Assembly (NCBI RefSeq): GCF_000283515.1
Contig: NC_015976.1
Span: 3,999,501 to 4,063,500 of the forward strand
Direction: 5' to 3'
Source: Sphingobium sp. SYK-6
Lineage (GTDB): Bacteria > Pseudomonadota > Alphaproteobacteria > Sphingomonadales > Sphingomonadaceae
DNA: 64,000 bases
Below, piece by piece: positions 48,137-58,080 of this stretch. The position numbers and the translations under genes were made by a program. Position 1 is the first letter of the stretch. Each line of letters starts with the position of its first letter. The notes under the pieces are model-generated. The model ran no database searches. It worked only from the letters and a program-made list of their open reading frames with translations, and was not told where the DNA came from.

Positions 48137-48830
48137 ACATGCGCTGATCCTCGCCGACGGCGCCACGGTGCCGCTGGTCGTCCAGCGCCATGCCCGCGCC
48201 CGCAGACTGCGCCTGCGCTTCGACGGCCTGGCAGGGGAGGCATTGCTGACCATGCCGGCGCGCGCCTCCCTGCGCACCGCGCTCGACTGGGCCGGGCAGC
48301 AGACGGGCTGGGTGGAAGCGCAACGCGCCCGGGCGGCGGGACGGGTGGTGCTGGGGGATGGCGTCTGGCTGCCCGTGCAGGGCGAGCCGTTGCTCATCGT
48401 CGCCACCGGCGCTCCGGGTCGCCGGATCGAGCGAGAGGGCGACCGGCTGCTCGTCGGCGGACCTGCCGACCATATAGGCGCGCGGATCTTGCGCTGGCTC
48501 GCCACTGAAGCACGCGCGGTGCTCACGGACGAGACGCGCGCGCTTGCCGGAGAGCACGGGCTGCCCCTCGGCCGCGTATCGATCGGCGATCCGAGGGCCC
48601 GCTGGGGAAGCTGCTCGGCGCGCGGCGACATCCGTTACAGCTGGCGACTGATCCTCGCGCCACCCCATGTGCGGCTCGCGACGGTCGCGCACGAAGTGGC
48701 GCATCTGCGGCACATGCATCATGGACCGGACTTCCATGCGCTCGTCCGGGCGATTTCCCCGGTCGACCCGGACGTGGCCCGCGCCTGGCTTCGCCGCGAA
48801 GGCACTGGCCTGCACCGCTACGTCGGCTGA
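48117..48830 (+). CDS. YgjP-like (M48-type) metallopeptidase
   Basis: About 237 residues from TTG 48117, which has GGAG upstream and overlaps ycgN by 20 bases; TTG 48081 is the alternative. Family marks are VQRHARARRLRLRFD, PRARWGSCSARGDIRYSWRLILAP and the zinc motif HEVAH followed by HMHHGPDFH. These belong to the YgjP/UPF0057-type DUF45 metal-dependent hydrolases, whose substrates are unknown. Confidence 0.87.
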   Translation: MSSARSEHALILADGATVPLVVQRHARARRLRLRFDGLAGEALLTMPARASLRTALDWAGQQTGWVEAQRARAAGRVVLGDGVWLPVQGEPLLIVATGAPGRRIEREGDRLLVGGPADHIGARILRWLATEARAVLTDETRALAGEHGLPLGRVSIGDPRARWGSCSARGDIRYSWRLILAPPHVRLATVAHEVAHLRHMHHGPDFHALVRAISPVDPDVARAWLRREGTGLHRYVG

Positions 48831-48872
48831 TCGCTCCGGCAGGGGCAGGGGCGGGAGGAAGCGCCGGGCCGG

Positions 48873-50969
48873 TCAGCCCTGCGGCCGCGCCGGCGCCGCT
48901 TGCGACGGGCTCGGACGGGGCGTCGGCTGCGATGCGGGGGGCGTGCGCTGGCCGCGGCCCAGCACTTCGTCGATCCAGCGCTGATCGATGCGCTGCGGTG
49001 CTTCTGCCGGGGCGGCCGGCGGCGTGGGCTGCTCGGTCTCGCCGGTGGAATCGGTCTCGGGAGCTACCGGCGCGTCGAGAGGCAGGCCATTCTCGTCGAC
49101 CATCATGCCATTGTCCGGCTGGCCATAGGCCTCCTCGTCCGGCTCGAGCTGCCATTCGGGCAGCGTGACTTCGGTCTCGAAGGTTTCGACCGGCCGGTTC
49201 GCGACCGCGACTTTCATATAGTTCGCAAAGGCACGCGCCGGTGCGCGTCCGCCCGCGAGGCCGCCCACGGCGCGCCCATCGTCCCGGCCCATCCAGACGC
49301 CGGTCGTGATACCGCTCGAAAAGCCGATAAACCAGCCATCCTTGTTGCTGCTCGTCGTCCCGGTCTTGCCAGCGACGGGGCGGCCGATCTGCGCGTTGCG
49401 GCCCGTGCCGGTATTGACCGCGGTCTGCATCAGGTCCGTCATGCCCGCCGCCACCCAGGGCGCGACCAGAACGCGGCTGGTATCGTCCTTGTGCTCGTAC
49501 AGCACTTCGCCGTCGGCCGTCGCGACCTTGAGGATGCCATAAGGCCGCACCGCGACGCCCTTGCGCGCGACGGAAGCGAAGGCCTGCGTCATGTCGATGA
49601 GGTGGACCTCGGACGTGCCAAGCACCATCGAGGGATGCGTGTTGATCGTCGTCGAAATGCCGAAGCGCCTCGCCATGTCCGCGACCGATGCAAAGCCCAC
49701 TTCCATGCCCAGCTTGGCCGCGACCGTGTTGACCGAGTAGGCGAAGGCGGTCCGCACATCGATCTCGCCGACATTCTTGCGATTGTCGTTGCGCGGGCTC
49801 CAGCCGTTGATGGTCACCGGACTGTCGTTGACGCGGGTATCCGGCGAATAGCCCGATTCGAGCGCGGCCAGATAGACGAACAGCTTGAAGGCGGAGCCCG
49901 GTTGCCGCTCGGCGGTCGTCGCGCGATTATAGTTGGAGCTGATGTAATCCAGCCCGCCGACGAGCGCCCGCACCGCGCCGTCCCGATCCAGGCTGACGAG
50001 CGCGCCTTGCGCGCCAGACGGGACATTGCCTTTGATCGCGGCAACCGCCGCCCGCTGCAGGCGCAGGTCGATGGTGGTGTAGACGTCGAGCGGCTGCTCC
50101 TGCTCGTCGATCAGGTCGTCGAGCTGCGGCAGGACCCAATCGGTGAAGTAGCGCACGCTGTCCTGCGCTTTTTCCGGCACCATCTCGACACTGCCGAGAT
50201 CCACGGCCGCCCGTTCGGCCTGGCTGATGTCGCCATTGGCCGCCATCACGTCCAGCACCACGCCGGCACGGCCGGTCGCCGCCTCGGCATCAGCCGTCGG
50301 CGAGTAATGGGAGGGCGCCTTGACGAGGCCCGCGATGATGGCGGCTTCCGCGAGATTCAGCTCGGTTGCCGGATGATTGAAGAATTTGCGGCTCGCTGCG
50401 TCCACGCCATAAGCGCCACCGCCGAAATAGACCTTGTTCAGGTAAAGCTCGAGAATCTCGCGCTTGCTGAACTTGCGCTCGATCGCCAGCGCGAGCACGA
50501 TCTCGCGCAGCTTGCGACCGGCGGAATAGCTGTTGTTGAGGAAGATGTTGCGAGCCAGCTGCTGGGTAATGGTCGACGCGCCCTCGATCCGGCGCCCCTG
50601 CCCGCGCCGCTCGAACGCGCGCCAGGCGCCGCGTCCCATGCCGATCGGATCGACGCCCGGATGCATGTAGAAGCGCTTGTCCTCGACCGAGACGAGCGCG
50701 CGCGTCATGACTTCGGGAATCTGGTCGTAGCTCAGCCAGCGCCCGTAACTCGGGCCCAGCGAGACGATCACCGTGCCGTCCGCAGCGTGGACGCGAATCA
50801 TCTGGCCGTTCGGCGAGCTTTTGAGCGCGTCAAATCCCGGCAATGACTGCATCGCGATCACGACCGCGATGGCCAGCATGATGAGCCCGGCGATGCCGAG
50901 CGCGATCCCGATCTTGAGCAGCCTGAAAAACCAGAGCCGGACGCGGCTCACCGCTTGTGCCTTGGCCAT
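48873..50969 (-). CDS. Class A penicillin-binding protein (PBP1A family)
   Basis: From ATG 50969 the 698-residue enzyme has a membrane anchor (about residues 16-40), a GT51 glycosyltransferase domain (SVEDKRFYMHPGVDP, GASTITQQLARNIFL, KREILELYLNKVYFGGGAYG) and a transpeptidase domain with SxxK in PGSAFKLF, SVN in AYSVNTVAAK and KTGT in VAGKTGTTSSNKDG. It ends in a Pro/Ala/Gln-rich tail of about 70 residues. It polymerises and cross-links peptidoglycan; the LpoA-like lipoprotein at 7319 could be its activator. Confidence 0.94.
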   Translation of the reverse strand: MAKAQAVSRVRLWFFRLLKIGIALGIAGLIMLAIAVVIAMQSLPGFDALKSSPNGQMIRVHAADGTVIVSLGPSYGRWLSYDQIPEVMTRALVSVEDKRFYMHPGVDPIGMGRGAWRAFERRGQGRRIEGASTITQQLARNIFLNNSYSAGRKLREIVLALAIERKFSKREILELYLNKVYFGGGAYGVDAASRKFFNHPATELNLAEAAIIAGLVKAPSHYSPTADAEAATGRAGVVLDVMAANGDISQAERAAVDLGSVEMVPEKAQDSVRYFTDWVLPQLDDLIDEQEQPLDVYTTIDLRLQRAAVAAIKGNVPSGAQGALVSLDRDGAVRALVGGLDYISSNYNRATTAERQPGSAFKLFVYLAALESGYSPDTRVNDSPVTINGWSPRNDNRKNVGEIDVRTAFAYSVNTVAAKLGMEVGFASVADMARRFGISTTINTHPSMVLGTSEVHLIDMTQAFASVARKGVAVRPYGILKVATADGEVLYEHKDDTSRVLVAPWVAAGMTDLMQTAVNTGTGRNAQIGRPVAGKTGTTSSNKDGWFIGFSSGITTGVWMGRDDGRAVGGLAGGRAPARAFANYMKVAVANRPVETFETEVTLPEWQLEPDEEAYGQPDNGMMVDENGLPLDAPVAPETDSTGETEQPTPPAAPAEAPQRIDQRWIDEVLGRGQRTPPASQPTPRPSPSQAAPARPQG

Positions 50970-51074
50970 GCCTCGCCTTGCTTCGCTCCGCCCTGCCGCG
51001 CGCACGTTTCGCGCAGCACGCTAGAAGCGTTCCCCGCCTTTACACGCGCTGAATGGGATTTCCAGCCGCTTTCC

Positions 51075-51473
51075 TCAATCGTCCTTCGGCTCGAAATCGA
51101 GAGCGACACTGTTCATGCAGAAGCGCAGCCCTGCCGGTCCCGGTCCATCGGGGAAGACATGGCCGAGATGGCCGTCGCAGCGCGCGCAACGGACTTCCAC
51201 GCGGCGCATACCGTGGGTACTGTCCTCATAGGCGGTGACGGCATCTTGCGCCATCGGTGCGGTGAAGCTGGGCCAGCCGGAGCCGCTGTCATATTTATGG
51301 CCACTGTCGAACAGCGGCAGGCCGCAACCGGCGCAATGATAAATGCCGGCATCCTTCAGCCCATCATATTTGCCGGCGAAGGCCCGTTCCGTCCCGTGCT
51401 CGCGCAGGACGTGATATTGCTCGGGTGTGAGCCGTTCGCGCCATTCGGCGTCGCTGAGATTCATCTTGTCCAT
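51075..51473 (-). CDS. msrB: Peptide-methionine (R)-S-oxide reductase
   Basis: The 132-residue enzyme from ATG 51473 reduces methionine-R-sulfoxide. Structural zinc cysteines are C47, C50, C96 and C99, the substrate motif is SGSGWPSFT, and the catalytic cysteine is C119 in GLRFCMNS. It is the last gene of the minus-strand run from DUF3576 and follows DUF1971 by 62 bases. Confidence 0.95.
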   Translation of the reverse strand: MDKMNLSDAEWRERLTPEQYHVLREHGTERAFAGKYDGLKDAGIYHCAGCGLPLFDSGHKYDSGSGWPSFTAPMAQDAVTAYEDSTHGMRRVEVRCARCDGHLGHVFPDGPGPAGLRFCMNSVALDFEPKDD

Positions 51474-51535
51474 GGCAGTGATATCGGGAGGATGCCGGCG
51501 AGCGTCAATGGCGCCGCGCCGCCCCGGCGGCATGC

Positions 51536-51814
51536 TCAGGCGGGCAGCGGCGGCAGACTGTGGAAATCCACCTGCATCCTCATGGGGCCAAGAGGCGTCA
51601 CGAAGTGGATTTCGCCGGGGTTCACTTGCCCGGGGCTCCCGGGTGCGAGCAGTAATGTGCGACCGGTTTCGGGGAAGGTCAGCTTCAGCTCGCCTTCGAT
51701 CACGCGGATCAGTCCCCAGGTGCCGGCCTTGGTGCTGTGGCTGGCGCGCAGCGCGGCGGGCAGGGTCTCCTCGTCGAAGACCGGCGTGGAGCGATAAGGC
51801 AGAGGGGCAGTCAT
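51536..51814 (-). CDS. DUF1971-family small protein
   Basis: The 92-residue single-domain cupin-like protein matches DUF1971, also found as an N-terminal domain of tellurite-resistance TehB-type proteins. Marks are LPYRSTPVFDEETLPAAL, HSTKAGTWGLIRV and VNPGEIHFV. Its ATG overlaps the stop of the truncated-haemoglobin gene (ATGA). A role in oxidative or heavy-anion stress is suggested by neighbours only. Confidence 0.86.
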   Translation of the reverse strand: MTAPLPYRSTPVFDEETLPAALRASHSTKAGTWGLIRVIEGELKLTFPETGRTLLLAPGSPGQVNPGEIHFVTPLGPMRMQVDFHSLPPLPA

Positions 51815-52260
51815 GGCCGGCCGGCCTCGGTCAGCGATCTGGCCGCACGCTGGCGATCGACGGCGGCAAGATCATCGGGCCCGAAGAACATCGCCAGCTG
51901 CAGGCTCTGCGCGATGCGCTGCGCCCGGTCCTGCAGGGCGAGGGCGGCCGCGGGCGTCATCAGTTGATTGCTCACCTGCGCCCAGAGATCGAGCCATCGC
52001 TCGAACAAGGCCGGTGTGATCCGTGCGCGATGCTTCATGTGCGCCGGGACCGGGCGGCCCTTGTAACGGCCGCTCGTCAGCATCACCGAGGACCAGAAAG
52101 CGGCCAGCTTCTCCAGATGCGCCGGCCAGTCGTCGATCGCATCGTCGAAGATGGGCCCCAGCGCCGCATCGGCACGCACCCGATCGTAGAAGGCGGCCAC
52201 CAGGCGGCTCAGTCTGTCTTCGTCAAGCTCGAGCAGGCCATCATGAATTTCCTGGGTCAT
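51811..52260 (-). CDS. Group III truncated haemoglobin
   Basis: The 149-residue protein has the group III pattern: LVAAFYDRVRADAALGPIF, DDWPAHLEKLAAFWSSVMLTSGRYKG, then PVPAH with H74 as probable proximal haem ligand, and RWLDLW. Such globins bind O2 or NO at low oxygen. Overlap with DUF1971 (ATGA) and closeness to msrB suggest a redox-stress unit. It begins 61 bases after holA. Confidence 0.89.
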   Translation of the reverse strand: MTQEIHDGLLELDEDRLSRLVAAFYDRVRADAALGPIFDDAIDDWPAHLEKLAAFWSSVMLTSGRYKGRPVPAHMKHRARITPALFERWLDLWAQVSNQLMTPAAALALQDRAQRIAQSLQLAMFFGPDDLAAVDRQRAARSLTEAGRP

Positions 52261-52321
52261 GACATGGCATCTAGGGGCGGTGACGGGCGCCCGCCATCCG
52301 GCGATCTACGGATAGGCCTGC

Positions 52322-53305
52322 TCAGCGACGGCGGGCCGCCAGCCTCGCGACGTTGACCAGTTCCTGCGCCAGCACCGTTTCCCCCATGCCGTGCGAGAGG
52401 CGGCTCGTTCGCTCGGCCTGCGCCATGCGCCGAATGGCGCGCCCCAGATCGTCAGCCGACCAGCGCTGCGCGAGATCGTCGTCTCCCCGTCCACCGTAGC
52501 GCTGGCCCTGGCCCGCCTGCGTCTGCGCCAGCCCGACGGCTCTCTGGAGCGTGATGCGCAGGAGGCCGGCGAGCGATCCGCCGCTCTGGCGCAGCCGCGC
52601 CATCTCCTGCTCGGTGCCCCGGATGTTGCCGGAGAGCACGGTCATCGCCGCCTTGAACAGCTGCTGCTCGCCGCCCTCGGCGCCAAGCGCGTCCAGCGCT
52701 TCGTCGGTGGCCGCCCTGGGCGCTTCCGGCGTAGCATCGAGATAGAGGACAAGCTTCTCGATCTCGCCGGCCAGCAGGCCCCGTTCCCCGCCGGAGAGCG
52801 CAACCAGCCGTCGCGCGAGATCGCCGGGCAGTTCCAGACCGGACTCGCGCGCCATGGTGACGGCGAGCTGCTCGGCATTGCGGCCTTCCGGCGCATAGCT
52901 GACGATCGTCACGGCGGCTTTGTGCGCATCGCAGAAACCGAGCAGCTTGCTTGTCTTGCGCAGGTTGCCGGCAATCATCACCACCGGATCGCCAGTGGCA
53001 TCCGCCTCCAGCAGCGTCTGCACCGCCGGCAGGACTTCCTCACCGGCCGGCTGGACGCGGATCCAGCGACGATCCCCAAACATGGAAATGGCGGCGGCTT
53101 CGTCCGGCAGGCGAGCAGGATCGCTGCGCAATGCCGCACCGTCCAGATCGACGCGTTCCGCGCCGGGTCCCATGGCCCGGGCAAAGCGGGCGGCCAGTGC
53201 CTCGCTGCCCGCTTCATCGGGACCGAAAAGCAGGTAGAGCCGGATGTCCGCGGCGGGATTGTCGAGCGCCTTGAGCGCCGCTGCATTGTCGGCGCGCAGG
53301 CTCAT
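52322..53305 (-). CDS. holA: DNA polymerase III subunit delta
   Basis: The 327-residue clamp-loader subunit opens the beta clamp. Recognised by YLLFGPDEAGSEALAARF, the LLEADATGDPVVMIAGNLRKTSKL strand-helix, and the SGGERGLLAGEIEKLVLYLD and C-terminal LRITLQRAVGLAQTQ helices. It follows lptE by ten bases, the conserved order leuS-lptE-holA of proteobacteria. Confidence 0.93.
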   Translation of the reverse strand: MSLRADNAAALKALDNPAADIRLYLLFGPDEAGSEALAARFARAMGPGAERVDLDGAALRSDPARLPDEAAAISMFGDRRWIRVQPAGEEVLPAVQTLLEADATGDPVVMIAGNLRKTSKLLGFCDAHKAAVTIVSYAPEGRNAEQLAVTMARESGLELPGDLARRLVALSGGERGLLAGEIEKLVLYLDATPEAPRAATDEALDALGAEGGEQQLFKAAMTVLSGNIRGTEQEMARLRQSGGSLAGLLRITLQRAVGLAQTQAGQGQRYGGRGDDDLAQRWSADDLGRAIRRMAQAERTSRLSHGMGETVLAQELVNVARLAARRR

Positions 53306-53315
53306 GCCGCGCCGG

Positions 53316-53804
53316 TCATGGCCGCGCGTCCAGCGCCACCCGCGCCAGCACGCGGTCCGCCACGATCTCGGTCAGCCGTTCGAGCGCGCTGTCCTCCGCG
53401 GCGACTGTCGCATATTCGCTCGACGTGACGTCGATGCCCGCGTCCCACCCGGTCGTGTCATCCAGCACCGTCTCGCCGCTGCTGGTGTCGACCAGCTGGT
53501 AGCGGGCCCGCAGAGTGCGCCGCTCGCGCGTCACCACGTCATTGGCGCGCACACCCAGCCCCTCGATCCGGTCGTCGAGCTGGACCTTGAGCAGATAGCG
53601 CGCCTCGCCATCGCCCATGGCAGCCAGCCGGTCGTTCAGCGCATTGCGCATCAGCCAGCCGCTCTTGCCCTCGATGGCTTCCACCCGCACGCCGGCAAGC
53701 GCGCGCGCCGCTTCGCCGCTGCGGCCGCCAGCATACATCGGCTGGAGGCCGCAGCCCGCGAGACTCGCGAGCAGAAGAAACAAGGCTGGGGCTGTCCTGC
53801 GCAT
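53316..53804 (-). CDS. lptE: LPS-assembly lipoprotein LptE
   Basis: The 162 residues from ATG 53804 have a lipobox LAGC (C18) followed by GLQPMY, the LptE hallmark, and a domain with alternating strands. LptE plugs the LptD barrel in lipopolysaccharide assembly at the outer membrane. Its start overlaps the leuS stop (ATGA). Sphingomonads carry glycosphingolipids in place of classical LPS, yet the Lpt genes are kept, as here. Confidence 0.9.
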   Translation of the reverse strand: MRRTAPALFLLLASLAGCGLQPMYAGGRSGEAARALAGVRVEAIEGKSGWLMRNALNDRLAAMGDGEARYLLKVQLDDRIEGLGVRANDVVTRERRTLRARYQLVDTSSGETVLDDTTGWDAGIDVTSSEYATVAAEDSALERLTEIVADRVLARVALDARP

Positions 53805-56329
53805 CAGATGACCACATTGACCAGGCGGTCGGGCACGACAATCACTTTCTTCGGCGCCGCCCCGTCCAGGGTGCGGACGACATTGGGCGCGGCCAGCGCC
53901 AGCGCTTCCAGTGTCGCCTTGTCGGTGCCCTTGGCGACGGTCAGCGTATCGCGCAGCTTGCCTTGCACCTGCACGGCGATGGTCACTTCGTCCTCGACCA
54001 GCAAGGCCGGATCGACGACCGGCCACATGGCATCGGCAATCAGACCCTCGCCGCCCATTTCGGCCCAGGCTTCTTCCGCCAGATGCGGCGTCATGGGCGC
54101 GACGAGCAGCGCCAGCGTGCGGATGGCATCCGCACGGCTCGCGGACGGACCGGCCTTCTCGATCGCGTTGGCCAGTTCGTAGATCTTGGCGACGGCCTTG
54201 TTGAAAGCCAGCGCTTCGACGTCCCGGGCTACGCCGTCGATCGTCTGGTGCAGCTTGCGGTCGAGCGCCTTGTCGATCGCGCCGTCACCTGTCTCGGCGA
54301 CCTTCCCGAAGATGCGCCACAGCCGATTGACGAAGCGCCAGGCACCATCGATGCCGGCCTCGGTCCACGGCAGATCGCGCTCGGGAGGGCTGTCCGACAG
54401 CATGAACCAGCGCACCGCGTCCGCGCCGTAACGCTGGATGATCTCGTCCGGGTCCACGACATTCTTCTTGGACTTGGACATCTTGACCACGCGGCCGAGC
54501 GTGACCGCTTCCCCCGTCCCGTCCACGAAATAGGCGCCTTCCCGCCGCACGACTTCCTCCGGGGAAAGCCAGCGGCCATCCGGGGCCTGATAGGTCTCGT
54601 GCGTGACCATGCCCTGCGTGAACAGGCTTTCGAACGGCTCCGTGATGCCGATCTTCTGGATGTGGTTGAGCGCCCGGGTCCAGAAGCGCGCATAGAGCAG
54701 GTGAAGGATCGCATGCTCGATGCCGCCGATATACTGCCCCACCGGCAGCCAGCTCTCGGCCTCTTCCCGATCGAAAGGCTTATCCGAAGGCTGGCTGGCG
54801 AAACGGATGAAATACCAGCTCGAATCGACGAAGGTGTCGAGCGTGTCCGTCTCGCGAACGGCAGCCTTGCCGCATCTGGGGCAATCGACATGCTTCCAGG
54901 TCGGATGCCGGTCGAGCGGATTGCCGGGCGTGTCGAAACTGACATCCTCGGGCAGGACCACGGGAAGCTGGTCCTTCGGCACCGGCACCACGCCGCAGCC
55001 GGCGCAGTGAATGAACGGGATCGGCGTGCCCCAGTAACGCTGGCGCGAGACGCCCCAGTCGCGCAACCGCCAGACCGTGGTGCCCTTGCCCCATCCGCCG
55101 GCTTCGGCGCGGGCGATCACCTCGGCCTTGGCGGCTTCGACCGCCATGCCGTCGAGGAAGCGCGAATTCACCAGCTTGCCCGGCCCGGTATAGGCCTCGT
55201 CATGGATCGGCGCGGTCTCCTCACCCGCAGGCGCGACGACGCGCTCGACCGGCAGCATATATTTGCGCGCGAAATCAAGGTCGCGCTGGTCATGCGCCGG
55301 CACGCCCATCACGGCGCCCGTGCCATAATCCATAAGCACGAAATTGGCGACGAAGAGCGGCAGCTTCCAGTCCGGATCGAAGGGATGGACCACCGACAGG
55401 CCGGTGTCATAGCCCTTCTTGTCCTGCGTCTCGACCTCGGCGGCGGCAGTGCCGGTGCGGCGGCACTCCTCGGCGAAGACCGCGAGATCGGCATCCTGCT
55501 GCGCCAGCGCCAGCGCGATCGGATGATCGGCGGCGATGGCGGCGAAGCTGGCGCCGAAGATGGTGTCCGGCCGGGTGGAGAAAACCTCCAGCCGCTCGAT
55601 CCCCTCGACCGGCGTTTCCAGCGCGAAGCTGAATTGCAGGCCGACGCTCTTGCCGATCCAGTTCTCCTGCATCAGCCGCACCTTGTCCGGCCATTTGTCG
55701 AGATCGCCCAGCCCGGCCAGCAGATCGTCGGCGAAATCGGTGATCTTGAGGAACCACTGGCTGAGCTTGCGCTTCTCGACCAGCGCGCCCGAGCGCCATC
55801 CCCGTCCGTCGATCACCTGCTCATTGGCGAGCACGGTCATGTCGACCGGATCCCAGTTTACCGCGCTTTCCTTGCGGTAAATGAGGCCGGCTTCGTAAAG
55901 GTCCAGGAACAGGGCCTGCTCCTGCCCGTAATAATCGGGCTCGCACGTCGCCAGTTCGCGGCTCCAGTCGAGCGCGAAGCCGAGGCGCTTGAGCTGCGCC
56001 TTCATCGCCTGGATGTTGGAGCGCGTCCAGTCGCCGGGATGGACGCCCTTCTCCATCGCCGCATTCTCGGCAGGCATGCCGAACGCGTCCCAGCCCATCG
56101 GATGCAGCACGTCATGGCCGCGCATGCGCCGGAAGCGCGCCAGCACGTCGCCCATGGAATAATTGCGGACGTGCCCGATATGGATGCGTCCCGAAGGATA
56201 GGGAAACATCTCGAGCACATAGCTTTTCGGCGCACCGGGACGGGCGCCGGCCCTGAAGCTCTCTCGTTCGTCCCACACGGCCTGCCAGCGGGCGTCGGCC
56301 ACGGCGGGATTGAAGCGTCTCTCGCTCAC
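53804..56329 (-). CDS. leuS: Leucyl-tRNA synthetase
   Basis: The 841-residue class I enzyme has the HIGH motif in [13 protein letters not shown], the CP1 editing domain ([11 protein letters not shown]), and KMSKSKKN. The start is GTG 56329 (MSERRFNP); the ATG three bases upstream runs into a stop. It is 124 bases after the DUF3576 gene and overlaps lptE. Confidence 0.97.
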   Translation of the reverse strand: MSERRFNPAVADARWQAVWDERESFRAGARPGAPKSYVLEMFPYPSGRIHIGHVRNYSMGDVLARFRRMRGHDVLHPMGWDAFGMPAENAAMEKGVHPGDWTRSNIQAMKAQLKRLGFALDWSRELATCEPDYYGQEQALFLDLYEAGLIYRKESAVNWDPVDMTVLANEQVIDGRGWRSGALVEKRKLSQWFLKITDFADDLLAGLGDLDKWPDKVRLMQENWIGKSVGLQFSFALETPVEGIERLEVFSTRPDTIFGASFAAIAADHPIALALAQQDADLAVFAEECRRTGTAAAEVETQDKKGYDTGLSVVHPFDPDWKLPLFVANFVLMDYGTGAVMGVPAHDQRDLDFARKYMLPVERVVAPAGEETAPIHDEAYTGPGKLVNSRFLDGMAVEAAKAEVIARAEAGGWGKGTTVWRLRDWGVSRQRYWGTPIPFIHCAGCGVVPVPKDQLPVVLPEDVSFDTPGNPLDRHPTWKHVDCPRCGKAAVRETDTLDTFVDSSWYFIRFASQPSDKPFDREEAESWLPVGQYIGGIEHAILHLLYARFWTRALNHIQKIGITEPFESLFTQGMVTHETYQAPDGRWLSPEEVVRREGAYFVDGTGEAVTLGRVVKMSKSKKNVVDPDEIIQRYGADAVRWFMLSDSPPERDLPWTEAGIDGAWRFVNRLWRIFGKVAETGDGAIDKALDRKLHQTIDGVARDVEALAFNKAVAKIYELANAIEKAGPSASRADAIRTLALLVAPMTPHLAEEAWAEMGGEGLIADAMWPVVDPALLVEDEVTIAVQVQGKLRDTLTVAKGTDKATLEALALAAPNVVRTLDGAAPKKVIVVPDRLVNVVI

Positions 56330-56452
56330 ATCATGCCTCGTTTAACGGAGCTTTTCGGATTCCCCTGCGGGCGGGGCCGGCTCCCTTCATGAATTCCGCC
56401 TGTTCAGCCTGTCCGGTGCGGGCGGCACCATGCCGCCCGGCCGCAGCTTGGC

Positions 56453-56902
56453 TCAGCCGCCGATCGCGCGGCGACGCAGGTCGCGCGCCTTGGTGAGGAT
56501 GATCTCCTCAAGCTTCTGCGTCGTCGCCGCCTGAACCGGCGCGTCGATCCATTCGCCGTTCTGCAGCGTCTGCCGGCTCGCCGCGACGCGCAACGCGTCG
56601 GCGCGCAGATCCTGGTCGAGGATCGTCACCGTCAGTTTCATCCGCTCATTGGTGGCCGCCGGATTGATATACCAGTCGGTCAGGATCACGCCGCCATCGG
56701 AATCGGTCTGGAGCAGCGGCATGAAAGCCAGCGTGTCGAGGCTCGCGCGCCAGAGATAGCCATTGACGCCGATACTGGTGACGCGCGACGCCGCGAGATC
56801 GGCACGCGGCCGCTCCCGGCCACCGCCGCAGGCCGCAAGGGCACAGCAGGAGAGTGCCAGCACCAGCCCGCTCGTCAGTCTCTTTCGTTCGCACCGAACC
56901 AT
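56453..56902 (-). CDS. DUF3576 lipoprotein
   Basis: The 149-residue protein has a lipobox LAAC (C25) after a signal peptide, then SRVTSIGVNGYLWRASLDTLAFMPLLQTDSDGGVILTDWYINP, the DUF3576 core, and a C-terminal helix. Its position upstream of leuS-lptE is conserved in alphaproteobacteria, which suggests an outer-membrane biogenesis role; no activity is known. Confidence 0.88.
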   Translation of the reverse strand: MVRCERKRLTSGLVLALSCCALAACGGGRERPRADLAASRVTSIGVNGYLWRASLDTLAFMPLLQTDSDGGVILTDWYINPAATNERMKLTVTILDQDLRADALRVAASRQTLQNGEWIDAPVQAATTQKLEEIILTKARDLRRRAIGG

Positions 56903-57267
56903 GTCGTTCCGTTCCTGTGATGTCCGGCCTTGGCCGGGCTCCCTGTCGATCAGCCTCTATAGTGTACGTCGTCCGAGGCACAAGTGGCGGATTCCGCAGC
57001 CGGACGGGGCCGGAGATGCCCTTCGGCGGGGCCCGGCGCGCCATCCGTGAAGGGCGGCGGGGGCTTCAGGCCGGATCGATTCATGCTTGATCTGGCCCGC
57101 GACGATGTGAAAGAGAGCGGCCGAGGGGATGCGGCTTTCGCGGACAAGGCGGCGACTGTGGATAAATGGTCACGCTCCGGGGCAATTTACGTGCCGCGCT
57201 AGTTCGTTAAGACCCTTGATGCTATATCACGACTTCGCAATGCCCGGAGTCGGGCTGGGAGTGAAAC
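56903..57267. other. 365-base divergent intergenic region
   Basis: Between the DUF3576 gene and an unknown exported protein gene. Short open frames exist on both strands but none has a ribosome site, conservation cue or plausible start. An AT-rich patch near 57160-57230 probably holds the plus-strand promoter. Nothing else recognised. Confidence 0.45.
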
Positions 57268-58023
57268 GTGCGTTTGAGTCGGAGCCGTATCGCGATTTTT
57301 GGGGGTCTTTTGACCGCCGGTTCGCTTGCGCTCTCTCCTGCGCTGGCCGCGGTCGTCCAGGCGATGTCTCCGGGGTCGGAAATTTCCCCCGTATCGCTCA
57401 AGATGCTCGGCAGCATCGGTTCCTTCACACCGGTGACGACGGACGACAAGCTGGCGAAGGCCTATGCGCGGGCCGCGCGCGAATCGCAGAGCCGGGGTTT
57501 TCGCTTCACGCCGAGCAGTGGTTCGGTCAACGGGCGCTCGCTGACCATTCTCGTCAGGGCGCCGGGGGCAACGCCCTCTGCCTCCGATGGCACGTCCGGT
57601 CGCGTCCTTCCGAATCTGGGCGTGGCGCCGGTGGCGTATCGGCTGGGCGTCTCCAAGGGACTCAGCCAGTTCATGGCCGCGCCGGGCCTCGATCCCGCCA
57701 TTCCGGATCCGATCCTCGAGAAGAAGCTCAAGGAGCCCGTGCCCAGCTATACGCTGCGTCCGAAGAAGGATCGCTTCTCGGCCAATGTCCAGATCGAGAA
57801 TCGGGAGGCTACGGCCATTTCCCCGGTCGAGGAGGCGCCGCAGACGCTCAGCACGGAGCAGAGCTATGCGGTTGACGTGTCGAGCAGCTATCGCCTGACC
57901 CGCAACCTGAACCTGCAGGCCGGCGTCCGCTACAGGGGCCCGAACAATCGTCTCGCGCCCATGGTGACGGATCAGACGCAGGACAGCCAGGCCGTCTACG
58001 TCGGCACCACCTTCAAGTTCTGA
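57268..58023 (+). CDS. Exported protein of unknown function, possible small beta-barrel
   Basis: GTG 57268 with GGGAG upstream gives 251 residues. A signal peptide ends near ALAAV (about residue 28). The mature part has no cysteines. The C-terminal half alternates polar and hydrophobic residues in segments such as SYAVDVSSSYRLTRNLNLQAGVRYRG and ends in a terminal phenylalanine (TTFKF), features of outer-membrane barrel proteins. Family not recognised; I expect a conserved sphingomonad protein. Confidence 0.72.
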   Translation: MRLSRSRIAIFGGLLTAGSLALSPALAAVVQAMSPGSEISPVSLKMLGSIGSFTPVTTDDKLAKAYARAARESQSRGFRFTPSSGSVNGRSLTILVRAPGATPSASDGTSGRVLPNLGVAPVAYRLGVSKGLSQFMAAPGLDPAIPDPILEKKLKEPVPSYTLRPKKDRFSANVQIENREATAISPVEEAPQTLSTEQSYAVDVSSSYRLTRNLNLQAGVRYRGPNNRLAPMVTDQTQDSQAVYVGTTFKF

Positions 58024-58080
58024 TCTCGGCCGTCTGAAATCGGTCAAGCGCGCTGCATTTGTGCGAGCGAAGCCGTCTTC

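Noticed and set aside
56876..56920. Several GTTC words near the DUF3576 start as a possible SOS box
   Set aside because: The distances between GTTC words are 5, 19 and 24 bases; none gives the required seven-base spacer.
56950..57147. Small minus-strand open frame in the divergent gap upstream of the DUF3576 gene
   Set aside because: TTG start, no ribosome site, Pro/Ser-rich composition typical of chance GC-rich frames.
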